A stretch of 64,000 bases of DNA from the NCBI GenBank assembly GCA_002189035.1, contig NEEC01000010.1:1798001-1862000 (forward strand). Reading direction: 5' to 3'. The notes under the pieces were generated by a model. The model worked only from the letters and a program-made list of their open reading frames with translations. It was not told the origin of the DNA and searched no databases. Shown piece by piece: positions 34,555 to 46,700 of the stretch. Position numbers and translations under genes: made by a program. Origin of the DNA: Utricularia gibba (taxonomy: Eukaryota > Streptophyta > Magnoliopsida > Lamiales > Lentibulariaceae). Position 1 is the first letter of the stretch. Every line of letters starts with the position of its first letter.

Positions 34555-35567
34555 ATGGCGTTTGCAGGAACCACCCAGAAATGCACAGCCTGTGACAAGA
34601 CTGTTTATTTGGTGGACAAGTTGACTGCGGACAACAGAATCTACCATAAGGCTTGTTTCAGATGCCATCACTGTAAGGGAACTCTCAAGGTCTGTTTCCT
34701 TGCCTCCACCTCGTTGATTAACTCTTCTAGTCTTTCAATTTCATTGGTCTACGCCTTTCCAACTCGGAGATCTTGCTGAATTCAGTTCTGTTTCCTTCGA
34801 GATATCGAATCTTTGGGTTGTTGACATGGGGTTTTAGATCAAGCACTTGTTTTCTCGGTAGATCTCATGACAGGGACTAACTTGAACCATTTTGGGAGCG
34901 CAGCTGGGAAACTACAACTCCTTTGAGGGAGTTCTATACTGCAGACCACACTTTGACCAGCTGTTCAAGAGAACTGGTAGCCTGGATAAAAGCTTTGAGG
35001 GTATTGCCTGCAACTAAATCGATTTTCCAGTGTGGATTATCAAGAAAGATGCTTACTTTGGCTCATTCATTCGTATTCAGGAACCCCCAAGGTTGCAAAG
35101 CCAGAGAAATCTGGAAACATTGAGGTACAGATTTGGAAACGGTATACCTGTCTTCCTGCATAGCTATTCTGATATGTGTTGCTGCTGCAGAAACCCAATG
35201 CAGCCAAGGTTTCGAACATGTTCGCCGGAACAAGAGACAAGTGTCTTGCTTGCAAGAGTACCGTCTATCCCACAGAAAAGGTAAATGAAAAACACATACA
35301 AGGGAAACATTTCCATGATCCAAGCTTGTTCTTTACATATGAATATGGCAGGTTTCTGTGAACGGGACGGCCTACCATAAGAGCTGCTTCAAATGCAGCC
35401 ATGGCGGATGTGTCATCAGCCCATCGAACTACATAGCACACGAGGGCCGACTCTACTGCAAGCACCACCACGTTCAACTTATAAAAGAGAAAGGCAACCT
35501 GAGTCAGCTGGAGGGAGATCATGACAAGGATCATCATGCAGAACCTGCCCATGCAGAAGCATCATAA
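34555..35567 (+). CDS. WLIM1: WLIM1 LIM-domain actin-bundling protein
   Basis: Exons 34555-34689, 34904-35000, 35081-35124, 35191-35280 and 35352-35567 give 193 aa. It starts MAFAGTTQKCTACDKTVYLV. Two LIM zinc domains are present: residues 10-60 (CTACDKTVYL...YHKACFRCHHC) and about 108-160 (CLACKSTVYPTEK...YHKSCFKCSHGGC), separated by the plant-type long linker SFEGTPKVAKPE. WLIM proteins bind and bundle actin filaments and also enter the nucleus. The ending IKEKGNLSQLEG followed by a His/Asp/Glu tail is WLIM1-like rather than WLIM2-like. Confidence 0.95.
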
Positions 35568-38264
35568 TCCTCTGGTTTTGCAACGAATACTGCTTCTTTT
35601 CCTTGTTTGCACTGCGTGGAGCTTGTTTCTGCGATCGAGGCTTAGTGACTACGTAGCCTTAAAGAACTCTGTTATAATTTTGTCTGGTGCGTCGCCCTCC
35701 TCTTTAACCCCCATGCTTGGTTTCTTTCATCTTCCCCAATTTCTGGAACCAGATGATGACGGTATATTCCTGATCGCCATCGGCGTTGTATTTGAGTTTG
35801 CTTCTAGGCGTGCATCCAGTGTCACAGACAATATCTGATACATTAAAATACAAAATTAATAATAAGCTGATTAATTTTTTTATCATATGTATAGAAATTT
35901 CAAAATCACTCCAAAATAGGCCTAAAAAATAAACTTATAATTTATTCCTTATTCAATATGATCGAAATTAATTTATATAAAAAATAAAATATTTGAATAT
36001 GTTTGATTTAAATTATTATTTAAAAAATAATTAATTATATTAATAAAAAAGTATAATATATATACAAAATATCTAAACGTGCATATTAACTACAAAAGTT
36101 TTCAAGTGAAAATAACTATTGAAGTAAAAACTGTGTTTCAAATGGGATGGATTCATAATATAAAAAATTAATTTATATTAAGATAATATATATTATTTAA
36201 CATGTTCTAATGAGTAACATATTTGATCTTAAATTTCATCAAAATGTTAGATTTAGAACATTGATTATCAAATATAACGATTCATTCTTTTTTTTTACAT
36301 AGGATTAATGCTTCGAATATTCAATCTTTACGTTTTTACATTTTATCTATTCGATAAAAAATTATCATGCAATGTAACTTTTATCTAAATTTTTACTCTA
36401 TCCCTTCCGTTTATAACGGATCAAATGGTAGTAGTAAAAGTAAAATGAAAGTATCCCAAGGTGAGGATGGCATATAGCAGTGTGATGCAACATTGCATAT
36501 TCCATTAATACATAACAACGACACTGGATCATTATCCAAAATCAAAGGTACTTTCCATGATCCCTATCTGTGTCGGCATACCCTCCTGTTTAAGGCCCCT
36601 AAAAATAAAATAAAAAATGTCCCTAATTATCCTCCCTTTCTGAACACACAGCCAATAATTTGAAAAAAAAAAGAAACACACACAAAAATTATGCTTTTTT
36701 GAAGATGGGGGATTAGGAGATTGATCAGGAGATTGATCAGGAGTCTGCAAGCAATCTTGAAAACGCGTAAGTAGATGGGTTGAATTGAGAGGATGACTGA
36801 AACAATCATGCACCCAGGATCACGACTTGTGACTTACGGGTGGGTGGGGAATTGGGAAATGGGAAATGGGTGTTCTTGGTCCACCCCTCCAATTTAATTC
36901 TGGATATGCCTCTGCATTTTTGCGTAGTCGGGTCAATTTCTTGAGTTTTAGCATCCTGTTCTACCAAGATTACGCGCCAAGCCTATTCAGGTTGCAACCA
37001 GTTTTATGTGATGTGGGGTGGGGTGATTAGACAGAGCTGTTGCTTGGTTTTGTGGTTTTTAGTCATGTTTGGGGCTTGAAAAGTCGAAAGAATGGCTGGT
37101 TAAGTGGGTTGGGTTTTTTTTGGATCTTTGTGTGGAGGCTGAAGGAAAGACTCCAAATTGGTTGTTTATCTTTCGTTTCTGTTTTATACTATTGGCTTGG
37201 GTTGCTCGAGTCCTGCATTTCATACATATGGCAAGTTAGTGAGGAAGGAAAAGGGTCCTTGCAGTGTGTGATAGAGAAGGATCATTCTTTTACCTTTTTA
37301 CTGAATCTATGGGAATACAGCTTTTCGTGCATGGCAAGTGACGGGGATCGGATTCCACCGTATGTGGACCAGAGTTGATTTTCCTATTTTCTTTGGAGAG
37401 GAAAATGCGTCTTATTATCTTATAACAGAGCTCATTATTTGAACAGCTCAGCCTTCCACCACAGGGCATGAACCTGGAAGAAAAGAGCATGTGAAAGAGA
37501 AAGTACGGTTTTGGTCACAGATTTTCCGGAATATTTATGTCTCTGATGGCCCGATGGCATTCTCATTGTGGTATTAGATTACAGACATTATCATTTGTAT
37601 GTACTTTACATGTGAATAATGGATCATTGTTTCTCAAGGTTCATGAGCAGATAGATACTCGGATGGAGATGAAACAGTATCTTGATAAGAAACCAATGAT
37701 CCAAACTTAAAGCGCATACATGTTGCTAGGAACGAAATATGTGTTTGGATTGAATTCACCAGAATGCTAAGCAGAATATTTGCAGTGGGACCTGCTGTAC
37801 TTTTGTTGTGTTGTGATTTTTGATGCTAGATGATGTGCTTGTTTTATAGCCACTTGTTCTTTTATCACTTGAACTTGATTTTTACCAGCAGCAGTTCCTC
37901 TAGGTTTCTTGATCCATCACTAGGAGCATATCCCAGGATACTGACCCCAAAGTGTGGTTACTCTGTGAAAAGTGATTGTCAACGTTTAGGAAAATGAGTA
38001 CTTTGAGGTTCACAGAGGTCACCTTGTGATACCACTATCAATTTGACAATGACCAATCCCTCTCCCTAATCCCACCGCCCCAACCCACAATGACCATGAC
38101 CAGCTGGCAAGTTTAATTCTTCTTGAAGTAGATTTACATTGGAGTTGAGATTGGGCTCCCTCGCTTCTTATAAATAGGCAGAGAGAAACTCTCCATAGAA
38201 TCACCATTTCACTGTCTTCACCCTCAAAACCACTGAGAAGAAGTTCTCACGTTTTGGGAGGAGA
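35568..38264. other. 2.7-kb intergenic region
   Basis: 35840-36420 is very AT-rich; the remainder has mixed composition. Short frames at 36532-36813 (minus) and 37040-37378 (plus) show no family similarity. The region upstream of 38265 contains the SOFL promoter. Confidence 0.4.
38169..38176 (+). promoter_or_regulatory. TATA box of the SOFL gene
   Basis: TATAAATA lies 89-96 bases upstream of the ATG at 38265, in good position for a 5' UTR of about 60 nt. Confidence 0.6.
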
Positions 38265-38945
38265 ATGAATAGATCCTCTGAGTACAGCAGTGGATGTGAA
38301 TCTGGTTGGACTACTTATTTCGATCAGCTTTCATATTCCACTGATACTTACAGCGGAGCTTGCATCACAACCTGTGAAGAAAAAAGTGTCTATACGTGTG
38401 AGGATGAAGAAGATTTATCAACTGTTTCGGATGCAACCTCAGGGCCTTCAAATTTGCAGAAGTACAGAGCAAAGAAGGGGAAGAAGAAAAGTAGCAGTAA
38501 AGAGATACTTTCCAAGAAGCAGCAGAGCCTGTGCCTTGATGACACTGCCAGCTCTCCAAGCATTCATTTCTCTCAGGTTCGATATAAATGAAAAAGAAAT
38601 GGTGGCATGGACCTGGTATTATTTCTGTTGTTCCCGTCTTGCGAGTTTTGCGAGTGCCTTTCTGTGAGGTTCAGCTGCATTTTCAGAATGAATCAACAAC
38701 TCCTTACTCTTACCAAGAAGATTGCTTTGTTGTTGCATGTTTCCATCACATGCCAATTCTTTTTTTTTTTTAAAGGATGGATCGACATCAAAGAAGCAAA
38801 CTGGCTTTCCCAAATATGCTAAAGGGAAATCAGGTGGGTTTTCCAGCACATTTCACTTCTGTGTGGGGGTGTTACACCAAATATCTCTAGCCCTGATTGG
38901 ACTCCCTTTGCAACAGAAAGCTTTTTAGGAAGGAAGAGGCAGTGA
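38265..38945 (+). CDS. SOB FIVE-LIKE (SOFL) protein
   Basis: Exons 38265-38576 and 38776-38833 are clear, and a short third exon 38917-38945 fits in phase, giving 132 aa; without the last intron the frame would run on to a stop near 38928 with an unlikely hydrophobic end. The two SOFL signatures are present: SSGCESGWTTYFDQ near the N-terminus and EEDLSTVSDATSGP in the middle, with a basic KKGKKKSSSK stretch after them. SOFL proteins promote cytokinin accumulation and response in Arabidopsis. The third exon is the least certain part. Confidence 0.85.
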
Positions 38946-41806
38946 GAAAGTGGCGCAAGTTCGAAGCTTTTTCATTCTGCTCTGCTGAAAATATCGTGAA
39001 AACTGGGTGGTTTTGATTTTGCCGAGGAAAATCAAGAGAATGGGAATCTGAGTTTTTGGCATCATTGTTTGCATCTCTGTAATCTATTTACATTTGTTTA
39101 ATTTTTACACCTGTGTTCTTGCCTCTGTCCATGCAATGGGGAACAACCTGATCTCATAAATGTAAAAAATGAAGTAAAAAAGAGAGAAGGTGGGGGAAAA
39201 CAATGAAAACTCTATCTTTCAACTGTCTTTAATATGTCTGATTACGGAGCAACACTCCATATGCAGGGAGAAGTCACAGCTTTCTGATATGAATCCATCA
39301 TCTTTAATGCTGAGTGAGAGAGACCAGATTTTCCTCAGTTATCCATCAAAGACCTCAAAAGAAAACTCTTGCTCTGTGACAAGTTCTAACTAAGCATCTG
39401 TAAGCCAGACCACTTGTGGAAACAAAATAATGTGATTCCAGACGGAACCGGTTCGCTTACGTTTTAGTGAAAGAATGATACGCAATTACAACATACTCGT
39501 GGAGTGGTATGAACACAATAGGTGACACAAGCTGTACCTAATCAGAACTCCATTCTTTATTTTCCTAAAAAAAGGCTCCTAAAGCGACTCCATGTAACGA
39601 CAGCTACAGCTACACAAAATAGCATCGTCCCCATGTGTGTGTCTATTACGTATTTATATGTATACATGTGTGAGTTTGTGTGTGAGGGAGGGCAGGCCAT
39701 GGTCTTGGAAATGACAGCTTTTGTGAAGAAAGACAGGGACATGCAGCTGCCCCTCTGGCCCTTCACACACTCCCCACAACCCCGCTTTAATGTTCACAAG
39801 TCCTGGTAGCTCTGCTATCTCATTTGTGCAACAGTGAGGAGAAGCTCACGTTTTGAGAGCTGATGAAAATACATGGAATCTGCTGTTCAACTAAAAAAAG
39901 CTTAAGCTTAAGCTTAAGCTTGGGATGAATAGAATGAGAACCATGTCAAGCATAATTTTATGAACATTGAAGTATGCGTATTAGGTTGGGTTTCTGTTTA
40001 TGTATTTTGTGTTTTATTTTGAGGGTGGGTCAGAGGATATCATGACGTTCGATGGTGTAAACAACTCCACTTACACCCCAATCATTGAGTGGATTCATGG
40101 GCACACGTGCAGTGCAAACAGCAAGTTAGTGAACCAGCTTTTTCATGGGAAGTAAAGAGGAAAATTACAATTTTTTTCTGTGTCATCACACAGTGACTAG
40201 ACTCAAGAGTTTTGTGCCCGTCACATGGGGTGCTAGATTCCCGTCTCTTGAACATGGCAAGGCTTTCCTTGGGGCGGTCCTCGGGAGCTGCATCCCCTCA
40301 GTGTAAATTTCAATACCAACTGAAAAATTGTCTGTAGAAACAAGTGGCATTTTTAAATTGGAGTTCTTGCTGCCAAAACAGTTGGATATATCATTGGGTT
40401 ACCATGACTTGGAGTGTTTGTGCAGCACAAATGTGAGGTTAAACCAGGCATTTCCGGGTAAAATCTTCTGTTCATTCACAAGAGATTTTTCATTGTTCTC
40501 AAACTCGTTCATCGACCAACCAGTGGTCGACGACAGGGGTCTTGAGGGAACTAACCCAATGAGATGGTTGATGCTCTGGGGACTTGAAGGTCAGCATTGC
40601 CATTAGATGCAGAAGCAATGCAGGGAAATGTTAAGTCAAAGCTCCCCATTTGAGATTGGTTTTTCTTCTACAGATTAGTGAATGGTAAAGTTTGATTCTT
40701 GCCTGAGAATCAGAGAGCCATAACCCCTAGAAGTCAGATTCTTGTGAAACGGGATCATTCTCGGATAATCCTTGGTAGCATTGATGCCATAGTTGCATCT
40801 TATGGGTTACCCCAATAAAAAATGGAAGGTACTGTTTTGCTTTACTTTATGGACATCAAGGGACTCGGATCGTCAGCCCGAATTGCAAAGATTCTCTACG
40901 CGTTCTCTCGAAGAAAGAACGGTTTTTTTTCATAGCTTAGCGTTCCCCATTTCAAGCATTATGAATCTTACTCTGCAGTTTATTTCCCAGTTCTCTTCGT
41001 CTTCGTGAACCTGATTCAGGTCTCTTTCCCGAGTCTCATTGGGGCATTTGGTACTAAACACATTGACTGTATACAAAGCATCCATAAACTACATTTTTCA
41101 AATGTAAACACCAGATTAAGGCAATGAGACTGAGAGTGGGGATTGGGCGGTCATCTTGCTCATAGAAAGTATAAGCATCTTTGGGGCAGGGCTTGTTGTT
41201 CGTATGTGATGTATAATTCCCATTGCAGTTACGTTCCATTGACTGAAACAAGAAGGGTAGTTATTGAAACTAAGATTCAAGGATCTGCTTAGCTTTTTCG
41301 GGATCCAACATCACTCATCCTGGTTAACATCAGGAGGGATGAGCCCCAATCCATGAACAAAGGGGATCCCAAGAGGTATCCCTGGAATCAAAATGTGACC
41401 AACTGTAACTTCTTTGAAGGGGTAACTGGAAAAGTCACGAACTTTAAGTTTAAGCTAGGCATGACTCCCAGTTCATTCCCTGCAATATAAAATCAAGGCA
41501 ATAGCCAGTGAGAAACTCCAAGATACAGCGGGCCCGAAAGTGAACTCCCAAGGATCATGTAGCCACTGGAGAATGTGTAACTCAACTATGGATATTGTCA
41601 ACAGACGGCTAACCACCGGATTGCTGGTCACCCAAATGCATTTGTAACCAAATTTCAAAGGAAATAGTTGGAGGAAGTTATCATACAAAAAAGTTAATTT
41701 TTTTGTTCTGCAATCATGCATATAAACAATTGATTATCAATCAGCAATTATTCCATTGAATGTAAAGATCGTATTATGTTCTGAGTTTGCTCAACAGGGA
41801 TGGATC
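38946..41806. other. 2.9-kb intergenic region between convergent SOFL and HEMA
   Basis: No gene recognised. A short AAGCTT array lies at 39898-39921. ORFs at 39522-39809, 40328-40606 and 41473-41721 have no family-like features. It includes 3' UTRs of SOFL (plus) and HEMA (minus, ending 41807). Confidence 0.4.
39898..39921. repeat. AAGCTT x4 palindromic microsatellite
   Basis: Four head-to-tail AAGCTT units. Since each unit is its own complement, the whole array is a perfect palindrome of 24 bases. Confidence 0.8.
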
Positions 41807-43797
41807 TCACTCTGCTTTCTGGGTTTGCTCAACTTTGGCTCTAATCTTCTGTTCCAAGACGGAAATCTCAGTTTCCAAGCTGAACATTCTGTTCAGCGCA
41901 TGCATATTCTCTAGTGTTTCAGTCAGAGTTCTGCTATCACTTCCATCGCATCTTAGATGCTGCATTGGGCCATGAAGTAGCTTGTTCACGATCCCCCGGC
42001 TAAGATCATCCACAGCCTTCCGGGTTTTCTTGGGAACGTCATCTCCAACTTTCGACAAACATTTATCCAGCTCTGCTGCTCTGATTCTCTCTGCATACGC
42101 TCTCAGTTTCTTGATGGTCGGAACTGTTTCGAGGGAATCACGCCATGCTTCGAACTGCTTTGATTCCTCGGTTATGATAGCTTGAGCTTCCATGGCTTTA
42201 CGAAGTCTGTCTTCTTTGTTAGCAGCCACTACTTCCTTGAGATCATCCACATTGTATACCCTCGTGGCTTCCACCTCATTCACACATGCACCAACATTCC
42301 TTGGAACTGAAATATCGATGAACAGACGAAAGCCACCAACTTCAGAGCCAACCCGGGGGAAATCAGCAGTGTTCTCTTTGACAAACAGAGGTGTATCAGA
42401 AGATGTACTGGTAAAAACAACATCCGCTTCGGATGCACATTTCAGATAGTCAGAGAGGGGCTTGTATGTTATCTCAACATCCTTGATCTCTTCTTGAATT
42501 GCAGTGACTCTGCCTTCGCTGCGATTCACTACCACCATTTTTGTGCATCCTTTGGCAGCTAAATGCTTGATCACAAGCTTTCCCATTTTTCCAGCACCAA
42601 CGACCAACATTCTAGCTGTGGAGTGGCATGATTCAGGAAGCTTCATGAAGGCCAGTTCTACAGCTGCTGAGCTCACAGAAACAGCCCCTGCTGCGATATT
42701 TGTTTCAGTTCTCACTCTCTTTCCCACAGTGATGGCATGTTTGAACAGCCCACTGATGTTACGTCCGAAGCCATCAACACCCTGCCCAACTTTAACAACT
42801 TGTTTCACCTGAGCAAGGATCTGACCTTCACCTAAGACTAGGGAGTCAAGCCCAGCAGACACTTCAAAGAGGTGCTGTGTTGCATCGTTATCATACAGGA
42901 GGAAACGGTGCTCACATATCTCTGCTGCAGGAATCCCACTAGCCTGTGAAAGAGATCAATGCAGTTCCTGAGTAAACTGAAATAAGCACTCCAAGTTTCC
43001 ATTGTTCCCAATAACCTCGAGGAATTAGCTCATTACCTTTGACATCCAGTCAGTGACCTCTTTCACCCCGCGATGCCGAGAAAGAGCAACTACATAAATT
43101 TCCATCCTATTGCAAGTGCTGAGGACAGCGGCTTCCTCAATATGATTCAAAGCACAAAGCTCATTGATGGCCCTAGACCATTCTGCTTCAGGAATAGCAA
43201 GCTTCTCCCTCATTTCAACAGGTGCAGTATGAACACTAAGGCCAATAACAACAATACTGCTTCTTTCTTTAGTATATCCTGCACAGAATCATTTAACTTC
43301 ATTACCAAATACCAAACAAGCGTACCGTACGGGATCCAATGTTGGATATCCCAGAGCGTTAGACAGCCTAGTGCTTTTTGTGTGTGGTATTGTCTCAAAA
43401 TCATCATATGAAGAATTGAAACCGTTTGCCAACAACACATTGACACTACAAATGGTTGGAAATGATAAACCAGAATGGTCAACTTCATCTAGCAGGGATC
43501 AAGAGACTGGAAAAATGCAATCTTACTGTCAGCAGCAGAGGTCTTGAGCTGCTCAAGCGCAGAGAGGCTGGAAAGAGATGCAGAAGACTCCAATTTCTCG
43601 GTCTCATATAACGCGTCAGGGGCAGCCTTACACCCAATGGTGATTGAATTCCTCCCCAGAGAAGCCGTCCTCTTGGATTGCGATCCCAGCATTTTAGATG
43701 GCAAGAAACTCTGCGCCAGTGACGCGGAGGACGACGCCGCATTGCTAATGAGCAAAGCGTCGAGCTTGGCCCCTAAGAATGAACTCGTCACAGCCAT
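41807..43797 (-). CDS. HEMA1: Glutamyl-tRNA reductase, plastid (HEMA)
   Basis: Exons 43527-43797, 43037-43278 and 41807-42943 give 549 aa, all in phase, starting [15 protein letters not shown]. The first about 90 residues are a Ser- and Ala-rich plastid transit peptide. The catalytic Cys is at about residue 146 in [16 protein letters not shown], preceded by [17 protein letters not shown]. The tRNA-binding and dimer region and the NADPH site [15 protein letters not shown] follow, then the helical C-terminus ending [13 protein letters not shown]. The enzyme reduces Glu-tRNA(Glu) to glutamate-1-semialdehyde, the committed step of tetrapyrrole and chlorophyll synthesis, and is regulated by FLU and light. 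HEMA1 versus HEMA2 cannot be settled from this window. Confidence 0.96.
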
Positions 43798-46700
43798 CGC
43801 AATCCCTAAATTCCGCAAACCCCAAATCAAGAATCGAGATGGTTTGAGCAGAAAGACCCGCGATCAGAGAGATTGGAATTCAGGGCTGCTTCGGCGTCGG
43901 CAAACCACAAGCTCGTCGCTTTGGCAGTTATAAATGCTTCTATCTCTTTGAAATTGAGGTGTCAACTTTAGAGGTGAAAGTTGATCTGACGGATTTCTCT
44001 GAATTTTGATTGGCCAGTTCTAGCCCACCCCCTATCCACCCACATCCCCATTGCAGATATTCATTTTCTCCTGCCAAGATGTAATTTTTTTGTCGTTGAT
44101 GGAGAATGGAGATTGGTCAGGCCGGATTTTCAGACAACCATGGCGTCCACGATCTTGTTGACGTGGCCATTGCATCACCATTTATGATTTTACATCTCTC
44201 AAGTCCCAACAAACGCAGTGATTACATTGGATATTTGGGCTTTAAAAAAAATCTGAACTTGGTAAAGACTGGATTTTTATGAAACTGATGCAATTGGCTA
44301 AGAGAAGCACAGAAACTGATAAACTTGGAAATCATTCCCAGGTTTATTTTCCTAGGTGGATACTTGGTCCGTATGATCTCATAGGCATTACTCAATAGAG
44401 AAACACCCCTGCATAGAGAAGAGGTAAACAGGATGGGAGTCCTCAGTATCTTATGTGGAGAATCACTTGGATTAAGCTGCATCATTCTTGGAATCGGCGG
44501 ACGAGGATAAGGATATTGGCAGCGAGCCAGGGTGCCAGGCCTCAGCACATAGCGTGAGCTATTCCGATCCTAGGACTAGTAAAACACATACATAATTGAA
44601 TCAGTCATCACACAGAAGAAGGTGAAATTTTTCTACTGCATTATGTGAAAACAGGATTGGAATGTCAAAATGATCACATAGCAGGCCTTGTTCACCAGCA
44701 AAGTTTAGAAGAAAATGAAAAGAAAAGTTTGTGTTTGTAAATTAATGAGTTCAGCATACACGAGGATTGAATCATTTTGATGCCTATTTTAACAGTAAAG
44801 TTTGTAAAGCAATGAGTTCAAAATAGTGAACTGGTGTTTGCAATAGGCCTTTCGATGCCTATTGCATCATTTTGATGCTTGTTGGAGATCCCTTTGAGGC
44901 TACACGGATGGCTGAAAAGGTGCCTAGAGTGCAAGGATAATACTTTATTCAGTGGGAAAAGATGCATGAACAGAAAAACAGCATCTAGTTTCTTGTGTGG
45001 ACGATGCACTTAACCTAATATCTAGGCAATTGGAACGAAGAACGCAACCTAGGAAACTTATAGGAACCCAAACAATGATCATCCCAAAAGAATAATGGAG
45101 AACAAGAATTGTGATGCATAGAACATTTGCATTCAGCATTGCTTCCCGTCTGAAACCATAAATCCTATAATGGAGGATAGAGAACCTCGGATTCATGATC
45201 ATACAAGAGAATAGTATCAAATACCAGTTTTTCACCCGCAGCAGCTTGAAATGCACCGGGAGGCAAATCTGTACGTCTGAAAAAGGTGAAGAAGAATTGA
45301 ATTTCCGATTGACACAAAAAAAAGAAGAGAAAAAATGAGCACCTTTTGGGTTATTTCCGTCGAGCTGGGGCAACTCAATTTCCGAAGCATTGGCATTTCG
45401 CGGGATAGGTCACCGGGAATGAATATCAAACTCGCACTTCAGCAAATTATATGCATACCAACAGTTCCCCGTCCACCGCGTCCCCTGGGTATTGGCCGCT
45501 GAGGTCCGAAATCAACCATTCTCATTCGACTTGTTCATGGAAGTGTGCGCAATCAGCGCCCTACACTCTTCTTTCAGCCGCTATGTCCAGGCGGCTCCGT
45601 CGCGAGGCCGAGCCTTCACCGAAAGCAAGGGAATTTCGGTCAATATCGAGTTCGTCGTCGTGTCCCATCCTTCCATCTTCCTGTACGGGCTCAATTCTGA
45701 TCATGTACAGGCTCAATGGGGGGTTGATGTTTTCGTTTTCTGGATCTGGGTCTTTTCAAATCATTGCTCTATGCGTTTTGGGCATCAACCCCATAGCCCA
45801 TTCTCTTTGTCTCCACGCTTTTCATTCGTATTTTGGGCTCAATGTTTCAAGTCTTGCACTATGCTCCTCACTTGGAGTAGCATTGTGGTGCATATGGATC
45901 TCAGATCCATGGAAACTCTTGACTGTATATCAAGCTACAGTCTCAATGATGAATAGTTTGTCAGGAACCCATGTTTAGAACTCGCAGGCATCCCATGGTC
46001 TGCTGAATTACATGTCCTTTTGTCGTTCCAATTCTTGTTATTTTCCAGCGTTGGTCTGTTTATCTTCTGTTCCCATCAGTAAAAGGTTGCCTCTTGGGAG
46101 GAGGCAAAAGAGAAAAGGTAAACAAGGATAAGGTTGTAAGCTTAGCATTACAGCTGCGCATCCCACCAATCCAGATGACATAGGCGAAAAATCCAGGATG
46201 ACATTCTTGAAAAAGACAGGGAGATTCCATGAATTGTTCGGTTAACACTGTTTGTTACTGTTACCCCATTGGAAATTGCATCTGGATGTTGACCTCTTTA
46301 CATAGCCCAATCAAACTCCCCTTGGTTGTTCACCTCATGAAGCTACTTAAGTTGGACACGCTACTTGCTAGTGGCACCGGTTGTGAAAAATCTCCAACTT
46401 TTTCATCTGATTGGCTTCCTTTGAACAGGAAAAAGAACAGTGTCAAAAACGTCTGTTCTGCTGTGTCAAAACAATGGAAGCAAAGTGGGATTCTTTGGAA
46501 TGATTCAGTAAACGCCGTGTTGTGTACAAACATCACTCGTCTGGGAAAGCTTTTGTTCTAGATGCAAAGAGCTGCTGGTTTTCCTCTTTGACATGATGAT
46601 AAGAGTTGAATGGTTCAATTATTTGCTTATCTACATATCTATCTATCCGCAGCTGCTGCACATTGACTGGTGGTGGATGAGCTAAGAAACCATATGTGAG

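Noticed and set aside
45451-45978. 175-aa and 154-aa plus-strand frames
   Set aside because: Two overlapping frames compete, neither with recognisable domain; the same DNA on the minus strand has a splice-compatible start. Not assigned.
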